A stretch of 41,315 nt of DNA from assembly GCA_014730115.1 (NCBI GenBank), contig WJIU01000024.1:1-41315 (forward strand), written 5' to 3'. The stretch's first letter is position 1; each line of letters begins with the position of its first letter. The notes under the pieces are model-generated. The model had not been told where the DNA came from and ran no database searches. It saw only the letters and a list, made by a program, of their open reading frames with translations. The translations under genes and the position numbers were made by a program. The DNA comes from Microcaldota archaeon (GTDB lineage: Archaea; Micrarchaeota; Micrarchaeia; Anstonellales; Bilamarchaeaceae). Below, in pieces: positions 1 to 9,328 of the stretch.

Positions 1-73
1 AATGGATTTACAAAACTGGAGGAATCGGCAAAACACCCGATTGACAGCGAGCATGCAATGAGGCTCCACCTTT

Positions 74-571
74 TCAGGAAATCCTGAGCTCGTCTTTCAT
101 CGGATTGTACTCATAGGTGTTCTTGTAGTAGTCCAGTATCAGGTGGGTGGTTGTTTTTGTAACCACCTTGTTCTGCTGGAGCTTTCTCAGAAAGTTTGCA
201 AGGTGGGCCTCATCCTTGAGCCTCGCGATTATCAGGGCGTCATGCTCACCGGTAACCAGGATAAATGATACAACCTCAGGCAGCTTGGCCAGCGGCTTCA
301 GCATATCCTCCCAGCCTTTTGCCATTTCCACATCCAAGAAGACAAGTGCCTGCAGCCTTTTGTCTATCTTGCCGTAATTGACAACCGCGGAGTACTTGAC
401 AAGCACTCCGGATTTCTCCAGCTTCCTCAGCCTCTGCAGAAGAGTGTTGGGATGAATCTTCAGCTTCCGGGAAAGCTCCTTTGACATTACCTTGGAGTTC
501 TCCACAAGCTGGGCGATTATCTTCTTGTCTATCTTGTCAAGCTTCAGCCAAAACACCCCCGTTTCAGGCAA
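74..571 (-). CDS. Lrp/AsnC-family transcriptional regulator (paralog 1)
   Basis: N-terminal HTH 'LSRKLKIHPNTLLQRLRKLEKSGVL' followed by an RAM/ACT-like domain; overlaps the upstream Lrp ORF by 8 nt. Confidence 0.85.
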   Translation of the reverse strand: MPETGVFWLKLDKIDKKIIAQLVENSKVMSKELSRKLKIHPNTLLQRLRKLEKSGVLVKYSAVVNYGKIDKRLQALVFLDVEMAKGWEDMLKPLAKLPEVVSFILVTGEHDALIIARLKDEAHLANFLRKLQQNKVVTKTTTHLILDYYKNTYEYNPMKDELRIS

Positions 572-1052
572 AGGGATTGAAGTCGTCAGGGTCCTTGTAT
601 ATGTTCAGGATGATTGAGCTGGATGTCTTCAGCACAATCGGGTGGTTCCCTACCTCCTCAATCACGTCCAGAAGATGCTTTCTGTTCCTTACCCTGCACA
701 AAGCAATCGCATCCCAGAGGCCGGTGGTTGCATAAACCGCTTCAAGCTCCCTTATTCTGGTCAGCCCCTGAAGCTGGTCAAGACCGGCACGGCCTCTTTT
801 CACCTTTATCATAACCAGTATGTGGAGGTCGTAACCTGCCTTGGAATAGTCTACGCAGGCAGAATACTTTTTCAGAACCCCTGTTTTCTCCATTTTCCTG
901 ATTCTCTGAATCAGAGTATTCGGATGCACGCTAAGGTCCTTTGCCATTTTCTTGATTGGGGTCTTGGAGTCCTCCCGCAGATAAGAAAGAACCGAAAGGT
1001 CAAGATAGTCAAGCTCTGCGGGTACCTCCAGCCTCCTCTTTCTTGCCATCAT
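564..1052 (-). CDS. Lrp/AsnC-family transcriptional regulator (paralog 2); start probably MMARKRR, not the ORF-track start at 1112
   Basis: HTH 'MAKDLSVHPNTLIQRIRKMEKTGVLKKYSA' plus RAM-like domain; overlapping stop/start with paralog 1. Confidence 0.85.
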   Translation of the reverse strand: MMARKRRLEVPAELDYLDLSVLSYLREDSKTPIKKMAKDLSVHPNTLIQRIRKMEKTGVLKKYSACVDYSKAGYDLHILVMIKVKRGRAGLDQLQGLTRIRELEAVYATTGLWDAIALCRVRNRKHLLDVIEEVGNHPIVLKTSSSIILNIYKDPDDFNPFA

Positions 1053-1243
1053 ATTTTTAGTGAACCTAAAATAATATAATACCCCCTGTCCATTTCTACA
1101 AATAGATATCACTAATCACAATAATAACACGAATTATTGAGTTTGTGCACAAAAAATTATTCAAATAACCAGCAATCGCATAATTGAGAAATCCGGCCTG
1201 TTTCCCAGATATAATTTTAAACATAAAACAGAAAGCATAGTCC

Positions 1244-2092
1244 ATGCTAAGCGAGCTGTTCAGGCTAACCAGGTTCGAGCACGCCCTTATGCTGGCTTTT
1301 GCAGTGCTGATTGCAGAGGCCATAACCCTGGGCTCGCTTCCCCCCCTGGAGTTCTATATTATTCTGTCCCTGCTTGTCCCCATGCTAAGTGAAATGGGCT
1401 CTTTTGCACTCAATGACTATTTTGATGCGGAAAGCGACCGGGCCAACAAAAAGCTGGACCGCCCCCTGGTAAAGGGCACGATTTCACCGGTGTTTGCCTG
1501 GAATTTCTCTGTTGCCTGCCTGGGGCTCTCCACCATTCTTGCATTCTTTATCAACTTTTACGCATTCGGCATTGCACTGGCATTCAATGCTTTTGCAGTA
1601 CTCTACAACTGGAAGCTCAAGGATACACCACTTTTCGGAAATATATACATCGCCTTCACCATGGCAATCCCCTTTATCTTCGGCAATTACGTGATTTCGC
1701 AGCAGCTGTCCCTTCTGATAATGGTGCTTGCCCTGCTTGGATTCGTTGCAGGGCTGGCCAGGGAAATCATCAAGTCTGTTCAGGACATGGAAGGCGACTT
1801 CGCCGCCAGGGGCGCCAGAACCCTGCCGGTGCTGATTGGCAGGGATGCGTCCCTCGCCATGGCAGTTCTCCTCTATTTGGTATTCCTTCCGCTCACCTAC
1901 CTGCCATTCATCCTGATGGGGGTCCCGCGGCCAGGAGCAGCCTTGATAGTGATTGCAGACGCCCTGATTGTGCTGGTCTGCATCAGAATAATTACCGAAC
2001 AGGATTATCGGTTCGCCAGGAACATGAGCCTGATTGCCTTTTTTCTGGGCATGGTGGGCATTCTTCTGGCGTCGTTCCCGCTGCCGCAATGA
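1244..2092 (+). CDS. UbiA-family prenyltransferase, likely digeranylgeranylglyceryl phosphate synthase
   Basis: Polytopic membrane protein with 'NDYFDAESDRANKKLDRPL' and 'DMEGDFAARGARTLPVLIG' Asp-rich motifs typical of UbiA/DGGGP synthases. Confidence 0.85.
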   Translation: MLSELFRLTRFEHALMLAFAVLIAEAITLGSLPPLEFYIILSLLVPMLSEMGSFALNDYFDAESDRANKKLDRPLVKGTISPVFAWNFSVACLGLSTILAFFINFYAFGIALAFNAFAVLYNWKLKDTPLFGNIYIAFTMAIPFIFGNYVISQQLSLLIMVLALLGFVAGLAREIIKSVQDMEGDFAARGARTLPVLIGRDASLAMAVLLYLVFLPLTYLPFILMGVPRPGAALIVIADALIVLVCIRIITEQDYRFARNMSLIAFFLGMVGILLASFPLPQ

Positions 2093-2170
2093 TTTTAAAC
2101 CTTACTTGTTGTTTATAAGATAGCCAATTCTGAAAGTCCCCCAGAAAGGGGGCGAGCCGGGTGGCGCATT

Positions 2171-2521
2171 ATGAAAAGACTTAACAAGAGCAACCAGATT
2201 CTTCTGGCTCTTATCCAAGAGCTGATGAAGAACAAGAAGCCCTTCTGGAGGAAGGTCGCAAACGAGCTTTCCAGGCCCAGAAGGAAGAAGGTGGAAGTGA
2301 ACCTCAGCAAGATAGACACTTATGGAGCAGACGACAGCACTGTCCTGGTTCCGGGCAAGGTGCTCGGGACAGGAAGCCTGTCCAAGAAAATGACCATTGC
2401 GGCATTTTCCTTCAGCGAAAGTGCAAAACGGATGATCGGGGAGGCCGGATGCAAGGCGGTAAGCATAGAAAGCCTTCACAAGGACAATCCAGAAGGCAGG
2501 AACGTGGCCATCCTGAAGTGA
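2171..2521 (+). CDS. rpl18e: 50S ribosomal protein L18e
   Basis: Sequence and position in the conserved archaeal L18e-L13-S9-rpoN cluster. Confidence 0.9.
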   Translation: MKRLNKSNQILLALIQELMKNKKPFWRKVANELSRPRRKKVEVNLSKIDTYGADDSTVLVPGKVLGTGSLSKKMTIAAFSFSESAKRMIGEAGCKAVSIESLHKDNPEGRNVAILK

Positions 2522-2528
2522 GGGGATA

Positions 2529-2948
2529 ATGATGATAGTTATTGATGGAAGCGGACTGTTGCTTGGAAGAATGTCCAGCCAGGTCGCCAAAAAGCTTCTG
2601 GAAGGGGAGGAAATCCACATCATCAATGCGGAAAAGCTGGTTATGGTAGGAAATCCCGCCCAGATAAAAAAAAGGTATCTTCACAAAAGGAGCCTCAAAA
2701 ACAAGGCAAGCCCTGAGCGCTCACCCAAATGGTCCAAGATCCCGCATCTTCTGGTAAAAAAGATGATTAGCGGGATGCTGCCCAAGAAGTGTGCAAGGGG
2801 GAAGGCAGCACTGAAAAAACTCAGGGTGCATACCGGCAACCCAAAAAAGATGGAGCAGAACCACAAGATTGAAAAGGCGTCTTTCGACGGGCTGTCCAAG
2901 CACATCGTGATTGGCGACCTTTGCAAAGGCATTGGATACTCAGGTTGA
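2529..2948 (+). CDS. rpl13: 50S ribosomal protein L13
   Basis: 'DGSGLLLGRMSSQVAKKLLEGE...NAEKLVMVGN' L13 signature; cluster context. Confidence 0.92.
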   Translation: MMIVIDGSGLLLGRMSSQVAKKLLEGEEIHIINAEKLVMVGNPAQIKKRYLHKRSLKNKASPERSPKWSKIPHLLVKKMISGMLPKKCARGKAALKKLRVHTGNPKKMEQNHKIEKASFDGLSKHIVIGDLCKGIGYSG

Positions 2949-2953
2949 TATGT

Positions 2954-3460
2954 ATGGCAGGAAAAAAAACCACCAAAAAAACAAAGGCCAAAAAGGAAGA
3001 GACAAAAACCAAGGCCAAAAAAGCAACTAAAAAGAAAAAGACCACCAAGAAGAAGAAAGAGACAAAGGCCCTTGTTGCAAGAGGAAAAAGAAAAAGAAGC
3101 ATTGCCAGGGCAACCATCAGGGAAGGAAGCGGAGTGGTCCGGCTGAACAGCAACAATGTTGAGTCCATAACCAACAGCTACATCAGGGAGATTATTACCG
3201 AGCCCCTCAGGTATGTCGGCCCCGAGACCTCGTCGGTGAACATTTCAGTAAATGTACAGGGCGGCGGAGTGATGGGCCAGGCACAGGCGGCACGCACTGC
3301 AATTGCAAAGGCACTTACCAGGTACTTCGAAGGCCTGAAGCTAAGGGAAAAGTTCATAGAAATCGACCGTTCACTGCTGGTCGAGGACACCAGAAGGGTG
3401 GAACCCAAGAAATACCGCGGCCCCAAGGCAAGGGCAAGGTATCAGAAATCCTACAGGTGA
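2954..3460 (+). CDS. rps9: 30S ribosomal protein S9 with Lys-rich N-terminal extension
   Basis: 'GKRKRSIARATIREGSGVVRLN' and C-terminal 'KKYRGPKARARYQKSYR'; start placed at MAGKK (2954). Confidence 0.92.
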   Translation: MAGKKTTKKTKAKKEETKTKAKKATKKKKTTKKKKETKALVARGKRKRSIARATIREGSGVVRLNSNNVESITNSYIREIITEPLRYVGPETSSVNISVNVQGGGVMGQAQAARTAIAKALTRYFEGLKLREKFIEIDRSLLVEDTRRVEPKKYRGPKARARYQKSYR

Positions 3461-3464
3461 CAAT

Positions 3465-3659
3465 ATGGAATTTCCAGTCAGGTGCTTTACCTGCGGCGCG
3501 GTCATAGCCCAGCACTATGAAAAGTACAGGGAGCTGCTAAAGGACAAGGGCCCTGAGGCTGCCCTGGACGAGCTGGGCCTGGACCGCTTCTGCTGCAGGA
3601 GGATGTTTCTGGCGCACGTCGACCTGGTTGACAGGGTGCTCAAGTACCCCAGAACCTGA
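3465..3659 (+). CDS. rpoN: DNA-directed RNA polymerase subunit N (Rpb10 homolog)
   Basis: 'PVRCFTCGAVIAQHYEKY...LGLDRFCCRRMFLAHVDLVDRVLKY' zinc-binding CxxC/CC signature. Confidence 0.95.
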   Translation: MEFPVRCFTCGAVIAQHYEKYRELLKDKGPEAALDELGLDRFCCRRMFLAHVDLVDRVLKYPRT

Positions 3660-3763
3660 GTCTGCAACTCCTTTACTACATTAGAAAACCACCAATTGAA
3701 ACATTCTATTTAAAAATATTTACCCCTTCAATATATTATTGAGAGAAGGAGGCAATCATATCC

Positions 3764-5542
3764 TTGTTTCAATTGGGTGGGAACATAGGAAAGAATGACA
3801 TGCGAAGAGATGGAATACTTGCTTTGCCAGACAAGCCAGAAAAAAAGTCAGGCGGGGGCAGGCTGAGGGATGCTCTGAAAAGAAGGGCGTTCGGAAAGAC
3901 CCTTGGGGAGCCGCGCCGGGATACAAGCCCCTTTTCCCAGAGCCCTGAACACCAGCAGGATGTGGGCCTGCTTTTCGCCTCAATGGCAGATGAATATGAA
4001 AAGGTGGCCCGCAGGGAAGAAAGGCACCAGATGGCACTGGACAGCATCATCTCTGCCATCGGGGATGAATCGGTGCACAACCTTTTTCAGATTATCCAGC
4101 ACGTTGAGGAACAGGCAGACTACCTCTCCCCGCAGGCAAGGAAAATGGCGGTTGAAGACCTGCTGAAAAGAATCTTCAAAAGGATAGAGGCAGAAGAAGA
4201 CCCCGTAAGGGTAATCACAAACCTGTTTGAAACCTGGGCCCCCACCTATGACCAGCATATGGCAGACACTGGCCATGACGCCGCAGTAAATGCCCTTATG
4301 AAGCAGGCAATTGAGCTGAGAAGGATGGGGCTGGGAAATGCATCCAACCCCATCATAGGGAAAAACATCCTTGAAATGAGCGGGGGGACCGGAACGGTAA
4401 TCAAGCTGCTCTGCGACAACCTCACCCTTCTGGATGAGCCACTTATCAGGGTAACCCTCAACGACCTGTCACCGGCAATGGCAGACATTGCCAAAAGAAA
4501 GCTTGCCTGTTTCTCGCACCGCTGCAAACTGGGAGGGGAGCAGCAGGACCTGAGAAAGGCCAGGTTTGGGCTTGGGGCCTATGACACCGCAATTCTTTCC
4601 CAGACCCTCCACCTCATCACCGACCCTGAGCTCCTGCACGCCGAAGGAGACCCGGACGCCGTGGCTGAAAGCCCGGACCACCGCCACATCAAGAGAAAGG
4701 TAATCGAGAAAGCATTCGAAGCCCTTACCCTGGACGGACATTTCATTATGATTGACGAATGGCCTGCCAAGCTTTCTGACCAGCCGGACCGGCCCATGGA
4801 AAGAATCATACACCGGATGTTCCACGAAACATTCAGGCCGATTGTGGACCGCTCCATATTCAGGGACAATGTGATGCAGAATGTCAAGGGGGCCAGGTTT
4901 GTTGCCGAGCTGAAGGCGCGGATAGACGGGAAGCATTCCATGTACATGATTATATACCGGAAAGACAGGGACAAGCTGTACAATACAGAAAGGCCCCTGC
5001 CCTACGATTCCAAAGAGGCCCGCGAGAGGGGAATCGGATGGGGCAAAGTGGAAAAAGCAAGAAAGGATGCAATGGACACCATAGTAAAATGCTGCACCGG
5101 CATAGACCGGCACTTTATCCAGACCTACAGGCCGGTTAATGGCGAGAGGGCGAAATGGACTGACTTCATTCCCTTCTCCCTGCCATGGGAATCGCCGCTT
5201 TCAGTGAACAACCCCAGCAATCTGCAGATGTCAAGAGAAAAAAGCCAGTTTGACACAATTGTAATCTCTGAAAGGCTCCACCAGATGGCTGAAAGGCCCC
5301 GGAGGGATATGATAGGAAAGGTACTTAAATCGCTTAAAATCGGCGGGGCAATCCTGATTGTTGACGAATGGCCGCCTCCGGCCGGAAGCCTCGGCCCCAT
5401 CAGGAAAAGGGACATAAGAAACGTCCTGATGGAACAGTTCCAGAAAAGGGTAATATTTGAGGGCTCCATGAGGCAAACCATAATGCATGGATACAGCAGC
5501 GGCTATTACGGCTACCTATTCAGAAAAATAAAATGTGTTTAA
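3764..5542 (+). CDS. SAM-dependent methyltransferase-like protein with two homologous halves
   Basis: 'NILEMSGGTGTVIKLL' resembles motif I; two copies of a 'YDTAIL/FDTIVI...GG/GH-ILIV/IMIDEWP' block; GGAGG about 14 nt upstream of a TTG start. Confidence 0.65.
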   Translation: MFQLGGNIGKNDMRRDGILALPDKPEKKSGGGRLRDALKRRAFGKTLGEPRRDTSPFSQSPEHQQDVGLLFASMADEYEKVARREERHQMALDSIISAIGDESVHNLFQIIQHVEEQADYLSPQARKMAVEDLLKRIFKRIEAEEDPVRVITNLFETWAPTYDQHMADTGHDAAVNALMKQAIELRRMGLGNASNPIIGKNILEMSGGTGTVIKLLCDNLTLLDEPLIRVTLNDLSPAMADIAKRKLACFSHRCKLGGEQQDLRKARFGLGAYDTAILSQTLHLITDPELLHAEGDPDAVAESPDHRHIKRKVIEKAFEALTLDGHFIMIDEWPAKLSDQPDRPMERIIHRMFHETFRPIVDRSIFRDNVMQNVKGARFVAELKARIDGKHSMYMIIYRKDRDKLYNTERPLPYDSKEARERGIGWGKVEKARKDAMDTIVKCCTGIDRHFIQTYRPVNGERAKWTDFIPFSLPWESPLSVNNPSNLQMSREKSQFDTIVISERLHQMAERPRRDMIGKVLKSLKIGGAILIVDEWPPPAGSLGPIRKRDIRNVLMEQFQKRVIFEGSMRQTIMHGYSSGYYGYLFRKIKCV

Positions 5543-5543
5543 G

Positions 5544-6044
5544 CTACTTTTTTTCAGGTACAGTATCGCTGAGAGGATTGAACCGGTAGGATTCCTTGTA
5601 CGTGACAAGCACCATGTAGCTGGTAGTCCTCAGCACGGGCTTCTGGGACTGGATGTATTTTAGTATGCGCACCAGGTCGTCACGGTTCTTTGCCTTAACT
5701 ATCGCCATCACATCCGCCCCTCCGGACACCGCATAAAGCGATACCACTTCCGGCAGCTTGGTTACTTCTGAAAGCAGGGTTTCGTCATCCAGGCCCCCTT
5801 TCCTGATTTTAATCATTACCACTGCGTGCATGTCATAGCCAAGGGACTTGTAGTCAATGTCCGCATAGTACCTGCGGATAATCTTGGACTTCTCCAGCCT
5901 CTTGATTCTCTGGAGAAGGGTATTCGGATGCATCCTCAGCTTCTGTGCAAGCTCCCTCATAGGACGCTTGCAGTCGTTCCTGAGTTCCTTAAGAATCATC
6001 AGGTCCACTGTGTCAATCTTTCCTTTCATGTTCCCACCCATCAC
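5544..6044 (-). CDS. Lrp/AsnC-family transcriptional regulator (paralog 3)
   Basis: 'LAQKLRMHPNTLLQRIKRLEKSKIIRRYYADIDYKSLGYDMHAVVMIKIRKG', highly similar to the 564-1052 product. Confidence 0.87.
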   Translation of the reverse strand: MMGGNMKGKIDTVDLMILKELRNDCKRPMRELAQKLRMHPNTLLQRIKRLEKSKIIRRYYADIDYKSLGYDMHAVVMIKIRKGGLDDETLLSEVTKLPEVVSLYAVSGGADVMAIVKAKNRDDLVRILKYIQSQKPVLRTTSYMVLVTYKESYRFNPLSDTVPEKK

Positions 6045-6216
6045 AAATATCCATTTTTGGTTGCTGTATTTTGTGTTTTTGAATGTTTTTCGTGTATTTT
6101 TTATACATTTTCACCTTTATATATGTTCGCATTCGCCACAAAATTGGAATTTTATTTTTGAGGCACCAAAAGAAAGGTTTATAAAAGTAAAATAAAAGGT
6201 TTATTCCGGTGAATAA

Positions 6217-6939
6217 ATGGCTGGTATTAATGAAACGGCCGCAGGCATGAATGAATCTGCGGCAATAGATATATCACAGCAGCTTACGAAAACGGTTGCA
6301 ATGGCCGTGGACAACACGGTATCGAGCACAGCAGAGGTGCTCCCCGGACTGCTGGCGGCAATCGGCATCTTCATTGTCGGTTGGGTTGTGGCAGTGCTGG
6401 TAAGCAAGCTTTTCTCACGCATGCTGAAGGCAGTGCGCCTGGAAAGCTATCTAAAGGAGCACAAGGTTGAGGACGCAATGGGGACTGTCAAGATAAGTGA
6501 CGTCCTGGTGAAAATCCTGAAATACTACATCATACTGGTATTTCTTCAGGCATCGGTGCATTATATTCAGCTTGCAACGATAGCCAATTTCCTTACCGAC
6601 GTCCTGATTTATGCCCCTGCGCTCATCGGAGCATTCCTGGTGGTGCTTCTTTCCGTGCTGCTTGGCGAATATGTCAAGGAGATGATAAAGGAGCTCAGCA
6701 AGTCGCCCCTGGTGCACCTGACCGCACGCATCACCAAGCTGGTGATTGTTTACGTCGGTGTGGTGATGGCGCTTTCCACAATGGGCATTGATACTGAGCT
6801 TCCCAGCGGAGTCTTCATGACAATAGTCCAGGCAGCCGCATTCGGGCTGGCGCTTGCATTTGCAATCGCATTCGGACTGGGTGCCCAGGAAGACGCAAAA
6901 GAGATTACCAAGAAGTGGAGAAAGCACTTCAAACTCTGA
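6217..6939 (+). CDS. Conserved TM-helix (MscS-like N-terminal type) membrane protein
   Basis: Repeated hydrophobic segments and a 'FGLALAFAIAFGLGAQEDAKEITKKW' tail typical of the small conserved-TM-helix family. Confidence 0.7.
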   Translation: MAGINETAAGMNESAAIDISQQLTKTVAMAVDNTVSSTAEVLPGLLAAIGIFIVGWVVAVLVSKLFSRMLKAVRLESYLKEHKVEDAMGTVKISDVLVKILKYYIILVFLQASVHYIQLATIANFLTDVLIYAPALIGAFLVVLLSVLLGEYVKEMIKELSKSPLVHLTARITKLVIVYVGVVMALSTMGIDTELPSGVFMTIVQAAAFGLALAFAIAFGLGAQEDAKEITKKWRKHFKL

Positions 6940-6972
6940 TTTTTTCTTTTTCTCTCTATTTTTAAATTTTGT

Positions 6973-8043
6973 GTGCTAAGTAATACTCCAGTGGTTTTAA
7001 TGAAAATCAAAAACAGGGAGGCAGTAAAACCTCTGGGGTCCCATACAGCGGTCGGCCATCTCAATGAATTCGGAAAATGGAAAGAAATTGCTTATCTTAA
7101 GGACAATAACGGCATGCTTCCCCCTTTTATGATTGCGGTGGGCAGCAGGGCCAGGGTACTGAAAGTAGTTGAGGCACTTGAACTCAGGAAACCCAGGTTC
7201 ATAGACCGGGAAAGCTCCAAAAAGATGGGAGAGCACTGCTTTGGAAGGACCTCGGTACTGGTAGGGGTTGCGGAGCAGGATGATTTCCAGTTTCCGCTTG
7301 CTGTTTTTGAAACCCAGATGGGCTGCCCCGCAACCCAGATTGTCGCAAGGGAAATCATGTACTTCTCAAGAGACAACGGTTACGAAACCGAGGGGGGATA
7401 TGTAAAGAGCGACGGGCTTTACATAGTCAGGGCAGGCACCTGTGCCGGTGTGAACAGCCATGACAAAGCCGAGCACAGGATTGGCATAGGCGATATCCTG
7501 CTTGCCGGTGAAAGCTACGGCTCGGTTGGCGCACTGGTGCAGTCCGTGCTTGGAGAAATAAACTTCACCGGAGTTTCTATAGGAAAACGAGTAGACAAAA
7601 CAAGGAAGTTCCTTGAAGAGCACCGGAACCTGCGCCTCAGCCACGACCGCATGAACCTGAGCACCAGAAGCTCGTGCCGCCTGCTTCTGCACCTTCAGAA
7701 GGCAGCAGCACAGCTCGGGCTTGATTCGCTGACAGGAGCGAACTTCACCAAGGATTCCCTTTACGCAGAAATGGGAGAGGAAGGCTTTGCAATGCTCAGG
7801 GACAGGTATGGGGTGGTGAGCACAGAGATGGAGCAGCTGGCGCTGGATGTGCTTGCTGCAGAGTTCACTGCTGCAGGCATTCCTGCGCACAGCGGGCTGG
7901 TTTCTGCAGCAATAGGCGCAATACCCGGGAAATCCTTCCCGGAAACACCCGAGGAAAAGAAAGCGGCCTCTGATGCAGAGGAAAATGCGCTGAAGGTTGC
8001 GGCAGCTGCACTGGGAAGCGTTGCAAAATCAATGAACAGCTAG
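6973..8043 (+). CDS. Nucleoside (uridine/purine) phosphorylase-family protein; start probably near 7000
   Basis: 'PPFMIAVGSRARVLKV', 'YIVRAGTCAGVN', 'VVSTEMEQLALDVLAAE' PNP/UDP-phosphorylase motifs. Confidence 0.82.
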   Translation: MLSNTPVVLMKIKNREAVKPLGSHTAVGHLNEFGKWKEIAYLKDNNGMLPPFMIAVGSRARVLKVVEALELRKPRFIDRESSKKMGEHCFGRTSVLVGVAEQDDFQFPLAVFETQMGCPATQIVAREIMYFSRDNGYETEGGYVKSDGLYIVRAGTCAGVNSHDKAEHRIGIGDILLAGESYGSVGALVQSVLGEINFTGVSIGKRVDKTRKFLEEHRNLRLSHDRMNLSTRSSCRLLLHLQKAAAQLGLDSLTGANFTKDSLYAEMGEEGFAMLRDRYGVVSTEMEQLALDVLAAEFTAAGIPAHSGLVSAAIGAIPGKSFPETPEEKKAASDAEENALKVAAAALGSVAKSMNS

Positions 8044-8987
8044 AGTGTTTTTTCCAGGGATTGAAGCTTTTCATTTATCTCTTTCTGCATCCTTCTGATT
8101 TCTGACTTCCCTTTTTCGTCCAGTTCAGGGCCGTCCAGGATTTCTTCTGCAAACTCCAGGAATTCATTGTAGTGTTTTTTGGGGTTCTTGCACCGGGTGC
8201 CCCAGTCAAAGACTGCACACTTCATCTTTTTTCCAAGAGCGGGGCCATATCTCTCCAGGGTATGTTCCCTGGACTGTTCAGGCACCATTGATTTTTCACC
8301 AAGAAACCTCATGTCCGTGCCGTCTGGCATTAAATGGAACAGTTGCTCAGCCGCAAATAAGTACATTCTAAAATCAGGATTGGCCCGCTTCATCCGGTCC
8401 TCCAGGCTCTTAAGCAGTTTTGCACCGTCGGAAGAGCATGCAAGAGAGCAGATTACCAGCTTGTCTATCTTCCCCCTGATTTCCGATGATGCCCTTTCCA
8501 GCTCCCCCAGAGCTCTTACCATGGTCGCCCCGGTTGCTATGGTGTCCCCTATTATGACCGATGCATTTCTGGGAAGGGACTCAAAGTTCTCATAGGTGGA
8601 GACTGCCTTGAACTTCCCCTCGGTGCCTTCAACCCTCTGCCTTTTGATTCCCAGGAAGCACTGTGGAAGCGCAAGCCCGTGCCTTTCCCTGAACCCCCTT
8701 GCCATGAAGTAGTAAAGACCTCCGGCAAGGAGCACGAACTCCACCATATTGTCAATCCTGGTTCCTTTCAGTGCCTTTTCAGTTGCGGCATCAATGAAGA
8801 GGGGGCTGACCTTTTCCATTCTGGTCTGGAGCTCCACCCCTGCCACATGGGGGTTGTACAGGATGCTTCTGGAGGCATCCGATGAAAGCAGGTAGGTGTT
8901 TGACGGGAGGCCGCTTTCCTCCATACGGTAGACAGAATAATCCTCTTTGGAAATATCAGGAGATATCATGGTTTTGCAATTGTTCAA
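8040..8987 (-). CDS. Phosphoribosyltransferase-like protein
   Basis: PRPP-binding-loop-like 'ASVIIGDTIATGATMVRAL'; convergent 4-nt overlap with the phosphorylase gene. Confidence 0.65.
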   Translation of the reverse strand: MNNCKTMISPDISKEDYSVYRMEESGLPSNTYLLSSDASRSILYNPHVAGVELQTRMEKVSPLFIDAATEKALKGTRIDNMVEFVLLAGGLYYFMARGFRERHGLALPQCFLGIKRQRVEGTEGKFKAVSTYENFESLPRNASVIIGDTIATGATMVRALGELERASSEIRGKIDKLVICSLACSSDGAKLLKSLEDRMKRANPDFRMYLFAAEQLFHLMPDGTDMRFLGEKSMVPEQSREHTLERYGPALGKKMKCAVFDWGTRCKNPKKHYNEFLEFAEEILDGPELDEKGKSEIRRMQKEINEKLQSLEKTL

Positions 8988-9328
8988 AGAAATATAAAAT
9001 TATTTAGGAGGAATCCAAAGGTAAAGGAAAATGCGTTGCAGGCCAGGCTGAGGAAAAATGCGGTGCGGAGGGAAATGCCGGGAAGCAGCTTTGCATAAAC
9101 TCCGGTCTCGGCAACCAGGGCAAACAGCTCGGATACGGCCAGCTGCAGTGAATAGCTGAGCCCCAGCAGAGGGAATGCAAACCACACCAGGGGGTGGGTA
9201 AGGGTGCTGGCCAATACCCCGTTGAACATTATTGTTTTTGGCTTGTACTTTTTATAAAGAAAAAGGTAGAGCAGGGCTGTCTCCAGGAAAATGGTAAGGA
9301 GATAAGCCTGGGGATAGCTCATTTCCAT
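8984..9328 (-). CDS. Small multi-TM membrane protein
   Basis: About four hydrophobic helices, 'NGVLASTLTHPLVWFAFPLLG'; overlaps both neighbours (4 and 10 nt). Confidence 0.7.
   Translation of the reverse strand: MEMSYPQAYLLTIFLETALLYLFLYKKYKPKTIMFNGVLASTLTHPLVWFAFPLLGLSYSLQLAVSELFALVAETGVYAKLLPGISLRTAFFLSLACNAFSFTFGFLLNNFIFL

Noticed and set aside
1484-2089. 201-aa minus-strand ORF, rich in His/Gln/Cys
   Set aside because: Antisense shadow of the UbiA prenyltransferase gene.
2954-3110. A/K-rich simple repeat considered as a satellite
   Set aside because: It is the Lys-rich N-terminal tail of ribosomal protein S9, in frame.
4469-5113. 214-aa minus-strand ORF
   Set aside because: Antisense to the methyltransferase-like gene; composition not protein-like and no RBS context.
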